Of a stretch of 28,388 nt of DNA, positions 15,684 to 23,253 are shown piece by piece. Position 1 is the stretch's first letter, and each line of letters opens with the position of its first letter. This stretch comes from Burkholderiaceae bacterium. Lineage in GTDB: Bacteria; Pseudomonadota; Gammaproteobacteria; Burkholderiales; Burkholderiaceae. Made by a program: the position numbers and the translations under genes. Location of the stretch: NCBI GenBank assembly GCA_947461335.1, contig CANHLB010000001.1, positions 1-28,388 on the forward strand. The letters are read 5' to 3'. Under the pieces are notes generated by a model that saw only the letters and a list, made by a program, of their open reading frames with translations, was not told the DNA's origin and ran no database searches.

Positions 15684-17618
15684 TTATTTCTTGTCATCAA
15701 CCTCTTTAAAATCAGCATCAACCACATCAGCATCTGGAGCAGCTTGTTGTGCGCCACCAGGAGCTGCGCCAGGAGCGGCACCGCCAGCCTTAGCTTGTTC
15801 AGCAGCCATGACTTTCTCGCCCAACTTCTGACTTGCTTTGCCTAAAGCTTCAGTCTTTGCTTCAATGATAGCTTTATCACTACCCTTGATGGCTTCATCT
15901 AACTCTTTAAGGGCGGCTTCAATCGCTTCTTTTTCAGAGGCTTCTAAACTGGCACCATGCTCTTCCATAGCCTTCTTAGTAGAGTGAGCTAAAGCGTCCG
16001 CTGTGTTACGGGCTGTTACCAACTCAAGCGCTTTCTTATCCTCTTCAGCATTGGCTTCCGCATCTTTAACCATGCGTACAATTTCTTCTTCAGTTAAGCC
16101 AGAGTTCGCCTTGATGGTGATTTTGTTCTCTTTACCAGTAGTCTTGTCTTTTGCTGTGACATGCAAAATACCGTTGGCATCAATATCAAAGGTCACCTCA
16201 ATTTGCGGCAGACCACGTTGCGCAGGAGCGATACCTTCAAGATTAAATTCACCAAGTAACTTATTAGCAGCAGCCATTTCGCGTTCACCTTGGAAGCACT
16301 TAATAGTTACAGCAGGCTGGTTGTCTTCTGCAGTCGAATAGACCTGCGAATGCTTAGTCGGAATAGTCGTGTTCTTAGGAATCATCTTGGTCATTACGCC
16401 ACCAAGAGTTTCAATACCCAATGACAATGGGGTAACGTCCAAGAGCAATACGTCTTTACGATCACCCGACAAAACAGAACCTTGAATCGCAGCGCCAACA
16501 GCGACCGCTTCATCTGGGTTGACGTCTTTGCGTGGCTCTTTACCAAAGATTTCTTTTACTTTGTCCTGCACGGCAGGCATACGTGTCTGGCCGCCGACCA
16601 AAATCACATCGTCGATCTCTGATACGTTAACACCAGCATCTTTAATGGCAGTCAAACAAGGGCCGGCTGTACGGTTGATCAACTCTTCGACCAAAGACTC
16701 CAGCTTAGCGCGGGTCAACTTCAAGTTCAAATGCTTAGGGCCGCTTGCATCAGCCGTTACGTATGGCAAATTGATTTCGGTTTGCTGTGCAGATGACAAT
16801 TCAATCTTAGCTTTCTCTGCTGCATCTTTCAAACGCTGCAATGCCAAAACGTCTTTACTTAAATCAACGCCTTGCTCTTTCTTGAACTCAGCAATGATCC
16901 AGTCAATGATACGTTGGTCAAAGTCTTCACCGCCTAAGAATGTATCGCCGTTGGTAGAGAGCACTTCAAATTGCTTCTCACCATCAACGTTAGCAATCTC
17001 AATGATAGATACGTCAAAGGTTCCGCCGCCCAAGTCATACACAGCGATCTTGCGATCTACTTTGTCTTGCTTATCTAGGCCAAATGCCAAGGCAGCAGCT
17101 GTAGGCTCATTAATGATGCGTTTTACATCTAGGCCAGCAATCCGGCCAGCATCTTTAGTAGCCTGACGTTGGCTGTCATTAAAGTAAGCAGGAACAGTAA
17201 TCACCGCCTCTGTAACTTCCTCACCGAGATAGTCTTCGGCAGTCTTCTTCATCTTGCGCAAAATTTCAGCGGACACTTGTTGTGGCGCCATTTTTTTATC
17301 GCGTGCCTCAACCCAAGCATCACCGTTTTCTGCTTGAACGATTGCATAAGGCATCAGGCTAATGTCTTTTTGTACTTCAGGATCTGTAAATTTGCGACCC
17401 ATCAAACGCTTAACTGCATAAATGGTGTTTTTAGGATTAGTTACTGACTGACGTTTTGCTGGCGCACCAACTAATACCTCACCATCTTCAACATAAGCAA
17501 TGATTGAAGGAGTTGTCCGACCGCCTTCTGCGTTCTCGACAACTTTAGGTGCATTGTTTTCAACGACTGAAACGCACGAATTAGTGGTTCCTAAGTCGAT
17601 TCCGATAATCTTTCCCAT
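15684..17618 (-). CDS. dnaK: Chaperone DnaK (Hsp70)
   Basis: A 644-residue Hsp70. Seen: the ATPase phosphate loop [11 protein letters not shown] (6-16), the [21 protein letters not shown] segment, [13 protein letters not shown], the second phosphate loop [11 protein letters not shown], the interdomain linker [16 protein letters not shown], then the substrate-binding domain, an Ala/Gly/Pro/Gln-rich linker ([11 protein letters not shown]) and the conserved acidic end [14 protein letters not shown]. It refolds proteins with DnaJ and GrpE and in proteobacteria helps control sigma-32. A strong ribosome site (GGAG, 7 nt before ATG) is present. It has its own sigma-32-type promoter at 17740-17767 and a structured leader. 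A long antisense frame inside it is a codon-bias shadow. Confidence 0.98.
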   Translation of the reverse strand: MGKIIGIDLGTTNSCVSVVENNAPKVVENAEGGRTTPSIIAYVEDGEVLVGAPAKRQSVTNPKNTIYAVKRLMGRKFTDPEVQKDISLMPYAIVQAENGDAWVEARDKKMAPQQVSAEILRKMKKTAEDYLGEEVTEAVITVPAYFNDSQRQATKDAGRIAGLDVKRIINEPTAAALAFGLDKQDKVDRKIAVYDLGGGTFDVSIIEIANVDGEKQFEVLSTNGDTFLGGEDFDQRIIDWIIAEFKKEQGVDLSKDVLALQRLKDAAEKAKIELSSAQQTEINLPYVTADASGPKHLNLKLTRAKLESLVEELINRTAGPCLTAIKDAGVNVSEIDDVILVGGQTRMPAVQDKVKEIFGKEPRKDVNPDEAVAVGAAIQGSVLSGDRKDVLLLDVTPLSLGIETLGGVMTKMIPKNTTIPTKHSQVYSTAEDNQPAVTIKCFQGEREMAAANKLLGEFNLEGIAPAQRGLPQIEVTFDIDANGILHVTAKDKTTGKENKITIKANSGLTEEEIVRMVKDAEANAEEDKKALELVTARNTADALAHSTKKAMEEHGASLEASEKEAIEAALKELDEAIKGSDKAIIEAKTEALGKASQKLGEKVMAAEQAKAGGAAPGAAPGGAQQAAPDADVVDADFKEVDDKK

Positions 17619-17646
17619 AATTGCTCCAAAAAATTAAGTTACTGTG

Positions 17647-17690
17647 TTGTGCTTCTAAGTTGTGCTTCTAATTTGTGCTGCTAATTTGTT
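17647..17690 (-). repeat. Three tandem 13-bp repeats in the dnaK leader
   Basis: On the plus strand three adjacent 13-mers read TTGTGCTTCTAAG, TTGTGCTTCTAAT and TTGTGCTGCTAAT, followed by a partial TTGTT. They differ at one or two positions. They fall in the untranslated dnaK leader, 29-68 nt before the ATG, between the leader hairpin and the ribosome site. Confidence 0.85.
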
Positions 17691-17693
17691 TTG

Positions 17694-17718
17694 GGTAGTC
17701 TGATTTGCCTGGACTACC
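17694..17718 (-). other. Hairpin in the dnaK 5' leader
   Basis: A 7-bp inverted repeat GGTAGTC / GACTACC with an 11-nt loop lies just downstream of the predicted heat-shock transcription start, in the untranslated leader of dnaK. Confidence 0.55.
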
Positions 17719-17739
17719 GTGAATATTCCAATAAGCTCT

Positions 17740-17767
17740 AAGTGGGGTCTAAAAAGGAGAATTCAAG
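17740..17767 (-). promoter_or_regulatory. Sigma-32-type promoter of dnaK
   Basis: On the minus strand CTTGAAT (17767-17761) and CCCCACTT (17747-17740) are 13 nt apart, matching the heat-shock consensus CTTGAAA / CCCCATnT. The start would be near 17733, giving a leader of about 115 nt before the dnaK ATG. Confidence 0.85.
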
Positions 17768-17780
17768 GGCTGAAACAGCA

Positions 17781-17804
17781 AAAAAGGCAGAAATCTGCCT
17801 TTTT
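17781..17804 (-). terminator. Intrinsic terminator of grpE
   Basis: A perfect inverted repeat AAAAAGGCAGA / TCTGCCTTTTT with a 2-nt loop ends in a T run on the minus strand. It lies 38 nt past the grpE stop and 13 nt before the dnaK -35 element, so it separates the two units. It could act on either strand. Confidence 0.85.
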
Positions 17805-17841
17805 TATGGATTTTTGAGGTTTTTGGCCCTACTTATTTCAT

Positions 17842-18390
17842 TTATTTAGGAGCGCTCACCGTTACTAAAGCAGGTCTTAACACCCTATCAGCTACGGTAT
17901 AACCCCTTTGCAGCACAGAAACTACGGTATTGGCCTCTTGTTCTGATGGTACAGAGGCGATTGCCTGATGGTGGTGTGGGTCAAACTTATCCCCCACTGC
18001 AGGATTAATTTCTGTCATGCGACCTTTATCAAAGGCAGAAAGAAGTTGCTTTAAGGTGATTTCAAGGCCTTCTTTGAAGGCTTTAGCATCACCAGTCTCA
18101 GTACTCAAGGCTGCATAAAGGCTATCAGTTACTGGTACTAAATGCTCGGCAAAACTCTCAATTGCAAACTTATGCGCCTTAGCAATATCTTCCACCGCGC
18201 GGCGGCGAATATTTTCACCTTCAGCCTTAGCGCGCAGGAAGTTGTCTTGCAACTCGCCAATCTTCTGATTGAGCTCTGCAATCTCTTGCTCAGGCGTTTT
18301 TACAGCAGCAGGCTCCGCAGTGGTTTCCGCCTGTGGAACAACTCCGGAATCTTCTGGCTCAGAAGAAGGGTTTTGATTTTCTTGTGTCAT
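17842..18390 (-). CDS. grpE: Nucleotide exchange factor GrpE
   Basis: A 182-residue GrpE that releases ADP from DnaK. Order: an acidic, disordered N-terminus rich in Glu, Pro and Ala (1-35), a long coiled coil starting [19 protein letters not shown] (about 36-90) with the [16 protein letters not shown] stretch, and the C-terminal beta domain with the signature [20 protein letters not shown] and [21 protein letters not shown]. Its own sigma-32-type promoter lies upstream at 18434-18461, with a leader of about 37 nt; the ribosome site is weak. A strong terminator follows. hemH lies upstream on the same strand and dnaK downstream. Confidence 0.97.
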   Translation of the reverse strand: MTQENQNPSSEPEDSGVVPQAETTAEPAAVKTPEQEIAELNQKIGELQDNFLRAKAEGENIRRRAVEDIAKAHKFAIESFAEHLVPVTDSLYAALSTETGDAKAFKEGLEITLKQLLSAFDKGRMTEINPAVGDKFDPHHHQAIASVPSEQEANTVVSVLQRGYTVADRVLRPALVTVSAPK

Positions 18391-18433
18391 GGAAGCTATT
18401 TTACTTTTCTATAAAAATGTCTGATGCTGCTTC

Positions 18434-18461
18434 ATATTGGGATGTTTCATTCATTTTCAAG
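18434..18461 (-). promoter_or_regulatory. Sigma-32-type promoter of grpE
   Basis: On the minus strand CTTGAAA (18461-18455), a perfect -35 heptamer, and CCCAATAT (18441-18434) are 13 nt apart. The -35 overlaps the hemH stop codon. Spacing is identical to the dnaK promoter. Confidence 0.85.
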
Positions 18462-19551
18462 TATTGGCTCTTTCAGCTAACTCAGCTCTTTCCTTACGCT
18501 TGGCCAATTCAGCTTCAGAATCAGTCCCTAAAGGCCAACCCTGTAAGTGCTGATAAGCTATATTACTTAAGGATTCGATCCATTTTGGACTGCTATTGAA
18601 GCAAGGAATATAGCGGTAGTCTTTGCCGCCATGCTCTAAGAATATTTCCTTTGCTTCCATGCCAATTTCTTCTAGGGTCTCCAAGCAGTCGGCCGGAAAT
18701 CCTGGGCAAAAAATATCTAGTCTTGGGCAACCTTCTTTTGCTAGCTTCTCAATAGTTGGGGCGGTATAGGGCTTTAACCATTCAGCTTTGCCAAAACGAG
18801 ACTGGAAGGTAACAAGATATTGTCCTGGCTGTAAACCTAAAGCCTCTCCAAGCAAGCGGCCTGTTTTGAGGCACTCACAGTGATAAGGGTCGCCCTGCAT
18901 TAAATTGCGCTTAGGCAAGCCATGAAAAGACATGACAAAGCGATCTCCTTTTGCGAAATCCGGAATACCATCTTTGTCCCAGGCGCTTCTCACCTGATCG
19001 CGAAGTGCCGCAATATACGCTTGATTGTCGTGGTAATGCTTGACTAAGCGTAGCTCGGGTTGATTTCTCCAAGTGCTCAGCACCCGAAAGACTTCATCAA
19101 AGCTAGATGCGGTAGTAGTTGCGGAATATTGAGGATATAAAGGCAGTAGAAGTAATCGCTCCATGCCCCGCTCTTTCAAGCCCTCCAAGATTTCTTGAGT
19201 AGAAGGCTTGCCATAGCGCATAGCCAGATCTACTAAAACAGTATGTCCATCATTAGCAAATTTTTCGCCTAGTTCCTTGGCTTGTAAACGAGAGTAATGC
19301 ATTAAAGGTGAACCCAATTGTGGCAACCAAATTGATGCATATTTTTTTGCTGACGTCTTACTACGAATCGGCAGAATAATGACCCTCAAAATGAATCGCC
19401 AAATAAAACGCGGAATTTCTACGACGCGAGGGTCAGAGAGAAATTCATTTAAATAAGCTCGCACTGCTGTTGGGGTTGGCGCAGATGGCGTTCCCAAATT
19501 CAGCAGCAGTACTGCAGTTTTAGGGGCTCGTAAGTGTGGGTTCTGATTCAA
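18457..19551 (-). CDS. hemH: Ferrochelatase
   Basis: A 364-residue enzyme that inserts ferrous iron into protoporphyrin IX, the last step of heme synthesis. Seen: AVLLLNLGTPSAPTP at the N-terminus, the EFLSDPRVVEIP stretch, the PLYPQYSATT loop, the catalytic His210 in SFHGLPKR, and the C-terminal FCPGFPADCLETLEEI with the conserved Glu. The start codon is TTG at 19551: upstream in frame only ATT and ACT precede a TAA, and the next internal Met would remove the conserved N-terminal strand. No clear Shine-Dalgarno is present. It lies 45 nt downstream of hrcA, so it may be read from hrcA, and its stop overlaps the grpE promoter. The last 15 residues are a charged Glu/Arg/Ala tail. Confidence 0.95.
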   Translation of the reverse strand: MNQNPHLRAPKTAVLLLNLGTPSAPTPTAVRAYLNEFLSDPRVVEIPRFIWRFILRVIILPIRSKTSAKKYASIWLPQLGSPLMHYSRLQAKELGEKFANDGHTVLVDLAMRYGKPSTQEILEGLKERGMERLLLLPLYPQYSATTTASSFDEVFRVLSTWRNQPELRLVKHYHDNQAYIAALRDQVRSAWDKDGIPDFAKGDRFVMSFHGLPKRNLMQGDPYHCECLKTGRLLGEALGLQPGQYLVTFQSRFGKAEWLKPYTAPTIEKLAKEGCPRLDIFCPGFPADCLETLEEIGMEAKEIFLEHGGKDYRYIPCFNSSPKWIESLSNIAYQHLQGWPLGTDSEAELAKRKERAELAERANT

Positions 19552-19596
19552 AATAGTTTATTTCTAATTAATGTATTTATAAATTCCAATAGCCCT

Positions 19597-20607
19597 TTAG
19601 GAGCTTAATGCGCCTGACAATAACTTGGAGGTAATATCCACAATCGGGATGACTCTGTCGTATGCCATACGGGTTGGTCCAATCACGCCCAAAGTACCGA
19701 CCACTTGACCATCAACACTATAAGGAGCACTAATCACTGCTAAATCTTCATAAGGTAATAAATCACTTTCACCACCAATAAAGATTTGAATACCGTCAGC
19801 ATGGCTAGAGACATCAAGCAATTGCATCAATACTGACTTTTGCTCGAGCATATCAAACATTTTGCGTAATTTATCGAGGTTAGAGCTTAAATCGCCAATA
19901 TTAAGTAGGCGACGCTCTCCGGAAAGCACCATATCCCCACGACTCATATCGTATTCAGCAACACCACTTTGCAACGCCAAAGCCATCAAACCCGAAATAT
20001 CTGTTCTTAAATTATCTAAATCCGCTTTCAGGTGTAGACGCACTTGCTCAAAACTTTTTCCAGCAAATTGGGCATTAATGTAATTACCAGCTTCAATCAA
20101 TTGACTAGGGGTGTAATCCTGCGTCGTAGGCAAAATACGATTTTGCACATCGCCTTCTGGGGTCACCATAATCAATAAGATCTTACCCTCACCTAAGCGC
20201 AAAAACTCAATGTGCTTAAACACTTGAGCCCGTTTGGGAGTCATTACCACTCCTGCAAAGTGGGTCAAGTTCGACAAAATCTGCGCTGCCGAATTCAGAA
20301 CTCTTTGGGGGGAGTCAGGCAGAAGGCCATTTTTAACCTCTCTAGCCGCGACTTCTTCTAAAGGCCGGACTGTCACCATCGTATCCACGAACAAACGATA
20401 GCCTCGCGGTGTCGGAATCCGCCCAGCAGAAGTATGGGGGCTGGTTACAAAGCCCATGTCCTCTAAATCTGCCATTACATTGCGAATAGTGGCTGCAGAA
20501 AGGTCTAAGCCAGAGAATCGCGATAGGGTGCGCGAGCCAATAGGCTGACCCTCCTCGATATATCGCTCGATGAGGGTTTTTAGTAAAGCGCGGGAACGTT
20601 CATCCAT
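19597..20607 (-). CDS. hrcA: Heat-inducible transcription repressor HrcA
   Basis: A 336-residue repressor that binds CIRCE inverted repeats upstream of chaperone genes, with its folding assisted by GroEL. Seen: an N-terminal winged helix (residues 1-75) with the [17 protein letters not shown] and [18 protein letters not shown] segments, [20 protein letters not shown] after it, and the C-terminal GAF-like region with IFIGGESD and [17 protein letters not shown]. It diverges from nadK with 37 nt between starts; no Shine-Dalgarno precedes its ATG. Both hrcA and two sigma-32-type promoters in one locus indicate dual heat-shock control, a state known in Burkholderiales. No CIRCE element was found in this window, so its targets (likely groESL) are elsewhere. 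Confidence 0.96.
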   Translation of the reverse strand: MDERSRALLKTLIERYIEEGQPIGSRTLSRFSGLDLSAATIRNVMADLEDMGFVTSPHTSAGRIPTPRGYRLFVDTMVTVRPLEEVAAREVKNGLLPDSPQRVLNSAAQILSNLTHFAGVVMTPKRAQVFKHIEFLRLGEGKILLIMVTPEGDVQNRILPTTQDYTPSQLIEAGNYINAQFAGKSFEQVRLHLKADLDNLRTDISGLMALALQSGVAEYDMSRGDMVLSGERRLLNIGDLSSNLDKLRKMFDMLEQKSVLMQLLDVSSHADGIQIFIGGESDLLPYEDLAVISAPYSVDGQVVGTLGVIGPTRMAYDRVIPIVDITSKLLSGALSS

Positions 20608-20644
20608 GGTGGAAGGGATTTTATGCCTATGGTTTAATCGTTAT

Positions 20645-21550
20645 ATGTTAAGCCCATCCCCAAATTCCACCAAGAAGGCATTTAGCCGGATTGCCTTAGT
20701 CGGCAAATTCCAGGCAGATGGCATCGAGGAACACCTTGAGGACCTCACTAAGCTGGTTTCGGGTCTAGGCTGCGAAGTCTTCATTGAGGGGGCTACAGCC
20801 GCCCATCTTGGCCTAAATACCTACCCTACTAAAACAGCAGAAGACTTTGCTGGCGCAATTGATTTAGTGGTGGTCTTAGGTGGCGACGGCACCATGTTGG
20901 GTATTGGACGTCAACTGGCCGGCAGTAATGTTCCCTTGGTAGGGATCAATATGGGGCGTCTTGGGTATATGACAGACATCCCTATTCAGTCTGTTCAAAG
21001 CATTCTTCCAAAAATGATTGCCGGCGAATATGAGGCTGACAATCGCACATTACTAGATGCCATCGTTCTGCGCGACGGCAAAAAAATAAACCATGCTTTA
21101 GCACTCAATGATGTTGTAGTGAATCGCTCAGGCATTTCTGGCATGGTGGAATTAGCAGTCCACGTTAATGGTTCGTTTATGTATAACCAGCGTTCTGATG
21201 GTTTAATCGTATCGACTCCAACAGGATCAACAGCCTATGCACTTTCTGCTGGCGGCCCTATTTTGCATCCGCGGGTTGCCGGCATACTACTAGTACCCAT
21301 TGCGCCGCATTCACTTTCTAATCGTCCCATCGTTTTACCAGAGGACAGTGTCACTGTTATTGAAGTAGTGGATGGTCGTGAGGTCATTGTCAATTTTGAT
21401 ATGCAATCACAAACCAATCTGCAAAGTGGTGACAAGGTTGAGGTGCGCCAATCAACTAAAACCATCACACTGTTGCACCCTCGCGATCATAGTGACTACA
21501 AAACCTTGCGCGAGAAGCTGCACTGGAATGAGTACCCATCGACATTCTGA
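20645..21550 (+). CDS. nadK: NAD kinase
   Basis: A 301-residue enzyme that phosphorylates NAD to NADP. Seen: the GGDGT motif at 79-83, [11 protein letters not shown], the conserved ALNDVVVNR segment, [22 protein letters not shown] and the LSNRPIVLP stretch. The frame continues upstream to an ATG at 20570 inside divergent hrcA, but the ATG at 20645 is chosen because the conserved region begins shortly after it and because 20570 would overlap the hrcA wing region. A TGG-TTTAAT extended -10-like element ends 8 nt upstream. recN follows after 26 nt, with a hairpin over the nadK stop. The hrcA/nadK divergent pair next to recN is common in proteobacteria. Confidence 0.96.
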   Translation: MLSPSPNSTKKAFSRIALVGKFQADGIEEHLEDLTKLVSGLGCEVFIEGATAAHLGLNTYPTKTAEDFAGAIDLVVVLGGDGTMLGIGRQLAGSNVPLVGINMGRLGYMTDIPIQSVQSILPKMIAGEYEADNRTLLDAIVLRDGKKINHALALNDVVVNRSGISGMVELAVHVNGSFMYNQRSDGLIVSTPTGSTAYALSAGGPILHPRVAGILLVPIAPHSLSNRPIVLPEDSVTVIEVVDGREVIVNFDMQSQTNLQSGDKVEVRQSTKTITLLHPRDHSDYKTLREKLHWNEYPSTF

Positions 21551-21557
21551 TGTCGAT
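21538..21557 (+). terminator. Hairpin over the nadK stop codon, possible weak terminator
   Basis: ATCGACAT and ATGTCGAT form a perfect 8-bp stem with a TCTG loop, followed by TTCTTT. It includes the nadK TGA and ends 19 nt before the recN ATG. The T tract is broken, so termination would be partial; an operator role is the alternative. Confidence 0.5.
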
Positions 21558-21576
21558 TTCTTTGCTACGCTAATAC

Positions 21577-23247
21577 ATGCTTCAAAATATCTCACTTCGT
21601 GACTTTGTGATTGTCGATCAGCTCGAATTAGATTTCTCTGCTGGCTTTACTGTTTTGACTGGCGAGACTGGGGCAGGTAAATCCATCCTCTTAGATGCCC
21701 TGAGCCTAGTCCTGGGTGAGCGTGCAGATAGCAGCCAAATTCGTGAGGGCTGTAATCGAGCAGAAATCTCAGCACTATTTAGAATTGATGCTGAGCAAGT
21801 GCAGCACTTTAGTCAATGGCTTGATGAACAAGGTTTCCCAGTTGAGGATGGTGGGCAAAGTCTATTACTCAAGAGAACCGTTGAAAGTACTGGTCGAAGT
21901 CGTGCTTTCATCAATGGGAGCGTTGCTACATTAGCGCAACTTCGTGAAGCTGGTGATCAGTTGGTAGATATTCATGGTCAACATGCTCACCAACTCTTGC
22001 TCAAGGGTGGTGCTCAACGTGAATTACTTGATCGTCATGCTGGCTTACTCTTGCTCTCAGCCGAAGTAGCTCAAATTTTTAAAGCCCTTCAAGACTCGCG
22101 TCGTCGCTTACAGCAAGCTGAAAATGCTGGGCAAGATATCGAGCGTGAGCGTGAGCGACTAGAGTGGCAACTAGAAGAGCTTTCTGAGCTCTCCCCTCAG
22201 GATGGGGAATGGGCAAGTATTCAAAGTGAACACTCCAGACTTGCTAATGGTGCCAAGATTATTAGCGGCTGCCAAGAAGCGCTTGAAGTATTAAGTGATG
22301 CTGATAACTCGATTGAATCTAGCCTCTCAAAGATATGCGGCACGATCAGCGGGCTAGCAGAGCATGACCCAGCGTTAGGTTCTATCAATGAAGCATTAGA
22401 TAGCGCACAAATTCAACTAGACGAAGCGATTCATAGTCTCAACAGATACCTACAAAAAGTAGATCTAGACCCAGCCAGACTTGCAGAAGTTGAAGAGCGC
22501 ATGCAAGCTCTTCATAATGCAGCCAGAAAATATCGCACCGAAGTTGAAGAGCTGCCAAAAATCCTGCAAGATACCTCTGAACGCTTAGATGCCTTAACTG
22601 CATCTCAAAACATTGATGCCCTGCGCGAAAAGGTAAAACAAGAGGAAACCTCTTACCTCAAACTTGCTAAACAGCTTTCTCAAAAGCGCGGGCTTGCTGC
22701 AGCAGATCTCGGCAAACTTGTGACAGAGGCTATGCAGAATTTATCTATGGCTGGCGGACGTCTAGAAATAGCCTTGATACCGCTTGAAGAGGGTGGATCT
22801 TATGGCCTTGAGCAAATTGAGTTTTTGGTTGCAGGCCATGCTGGAAGTACCCCACGCTCTTTAGCCAAAGTAGCTTCTGGGGGGGAACTCGCCCGCATCA
22901 GCTTGGCAATTAGCGTGATCACCAGCAAAGCCTCTTTCACACCAACTTTGATATTTGACGAAGTAGATGCCGGTATTGGGGGCGCAGTCGCAGAAACAGT
23001 TGGTAAGTTGTTAAACCAATTGGGGCAATCACATCAAATACTGTGTGTTACCCACTTGCCTCAAGTAGCCGCCCAAGGTAATCACCATCTAAAGGTCAGT
23101 AAATCTCAAAGTGTTGATAAAACGATTTCTCAGGTGCAGGCCTTGGGGAGAGCAGAGCGTGTCGAAGAAGTAGCGCGCATGTTGGGCGGAGCAACAATCA
23201 CTGATACTACACGCCGTCATGCCCGTGAACTACTTGAGCACAACTAA
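21577..23247 (+). CDS. recN: DNA repair protein RecN
   Basis: A 556-residue SMC-like ATPase for double-strand break repair. Order: Walker A GETGAGKS (29-36), LVLGERADSSQI, a central coiled coil (about 150-360) with Glu/Arg/Leu heptads including the tandem ERERERLEWQLEELSEL, the ABC signature ASGGELARISLAI (about 431-443), Walker B TLIFDEVDAGIGG (about 457-470) and the D/H-loop VTHLPQVAAQG. It sits 26 nt after nadK. A -10-like TACGCT preceded by TGC ends 5 nt before ATG, with no Shine-Dalgarno. No LexA-type CTGT-N8-ACAG box was found upstream, so SOS control is not evident. It converges on glnE with 6 nt between stops. Confidence 0.97.
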   Translation: MLQNISLRDFVIVDQLELDFSAGFTVLTGETGAGKSILLDALSLVLGERADSSQIREGCNRAEISALFRIDAEQVQHFSQWLDEQGFPVEDGGQSLLLKRTVESTGRSRAFINGSVATLAQLREAGDQLVDIHGQHAHQLLLKGGAQRELLDRHAGLLLLSAEVAQIFKALQDSRRRLQQAENAGQDIERERERLEWQLEELSELSPQDGEWASIQSEHSRLANGAKIISGCQEALEVLSDADNSIESSLSKICGTISGLAEHDPALGSINEALDSAQIQLDEAIHSLNRYLQKVDLDPARLAEVEERMQALHNAARKYRTEVEELPKILQDTSERLDALTASQNIDALREKVKQEETSYLKLAKQLSQKRGLAAADLGKLVTEAMQNLSMAGGRLEIALIPLEEGGSYGLEQIEFLVAGHAGSTPRSLAKVASGGELARISLAISVITSKASFTPTLIFDEVDAGIGGAVAETVGKLLNQLGQSHQILCVTHLPQVAAQGNHHLKVSKSQSVDKTISQVQALGRAERVEEVARMLGGATITDTTRRHARELLEHN

Positions 23248-23253
23248 AACTCC

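Noticed and set aside
16519..17166. 215-codon open frame antisense to dnaK
   Set aside because: Long antisense frames inside dnaK are a known codon-bias artefact and have been wrongly annotated in other genomes. The minus-strand DnaK is unmistakable here.
21540..21576. LexA box upstream of recN
   Set aside because: No CTGT-N8-ACAG or close variant is present between nadK and recN.
22135..22165. Short GAGCGT direct repeat in recN
   Set aside because: It encodes the Glu/Arg heptads of the coiled coil and needs no other explanation.
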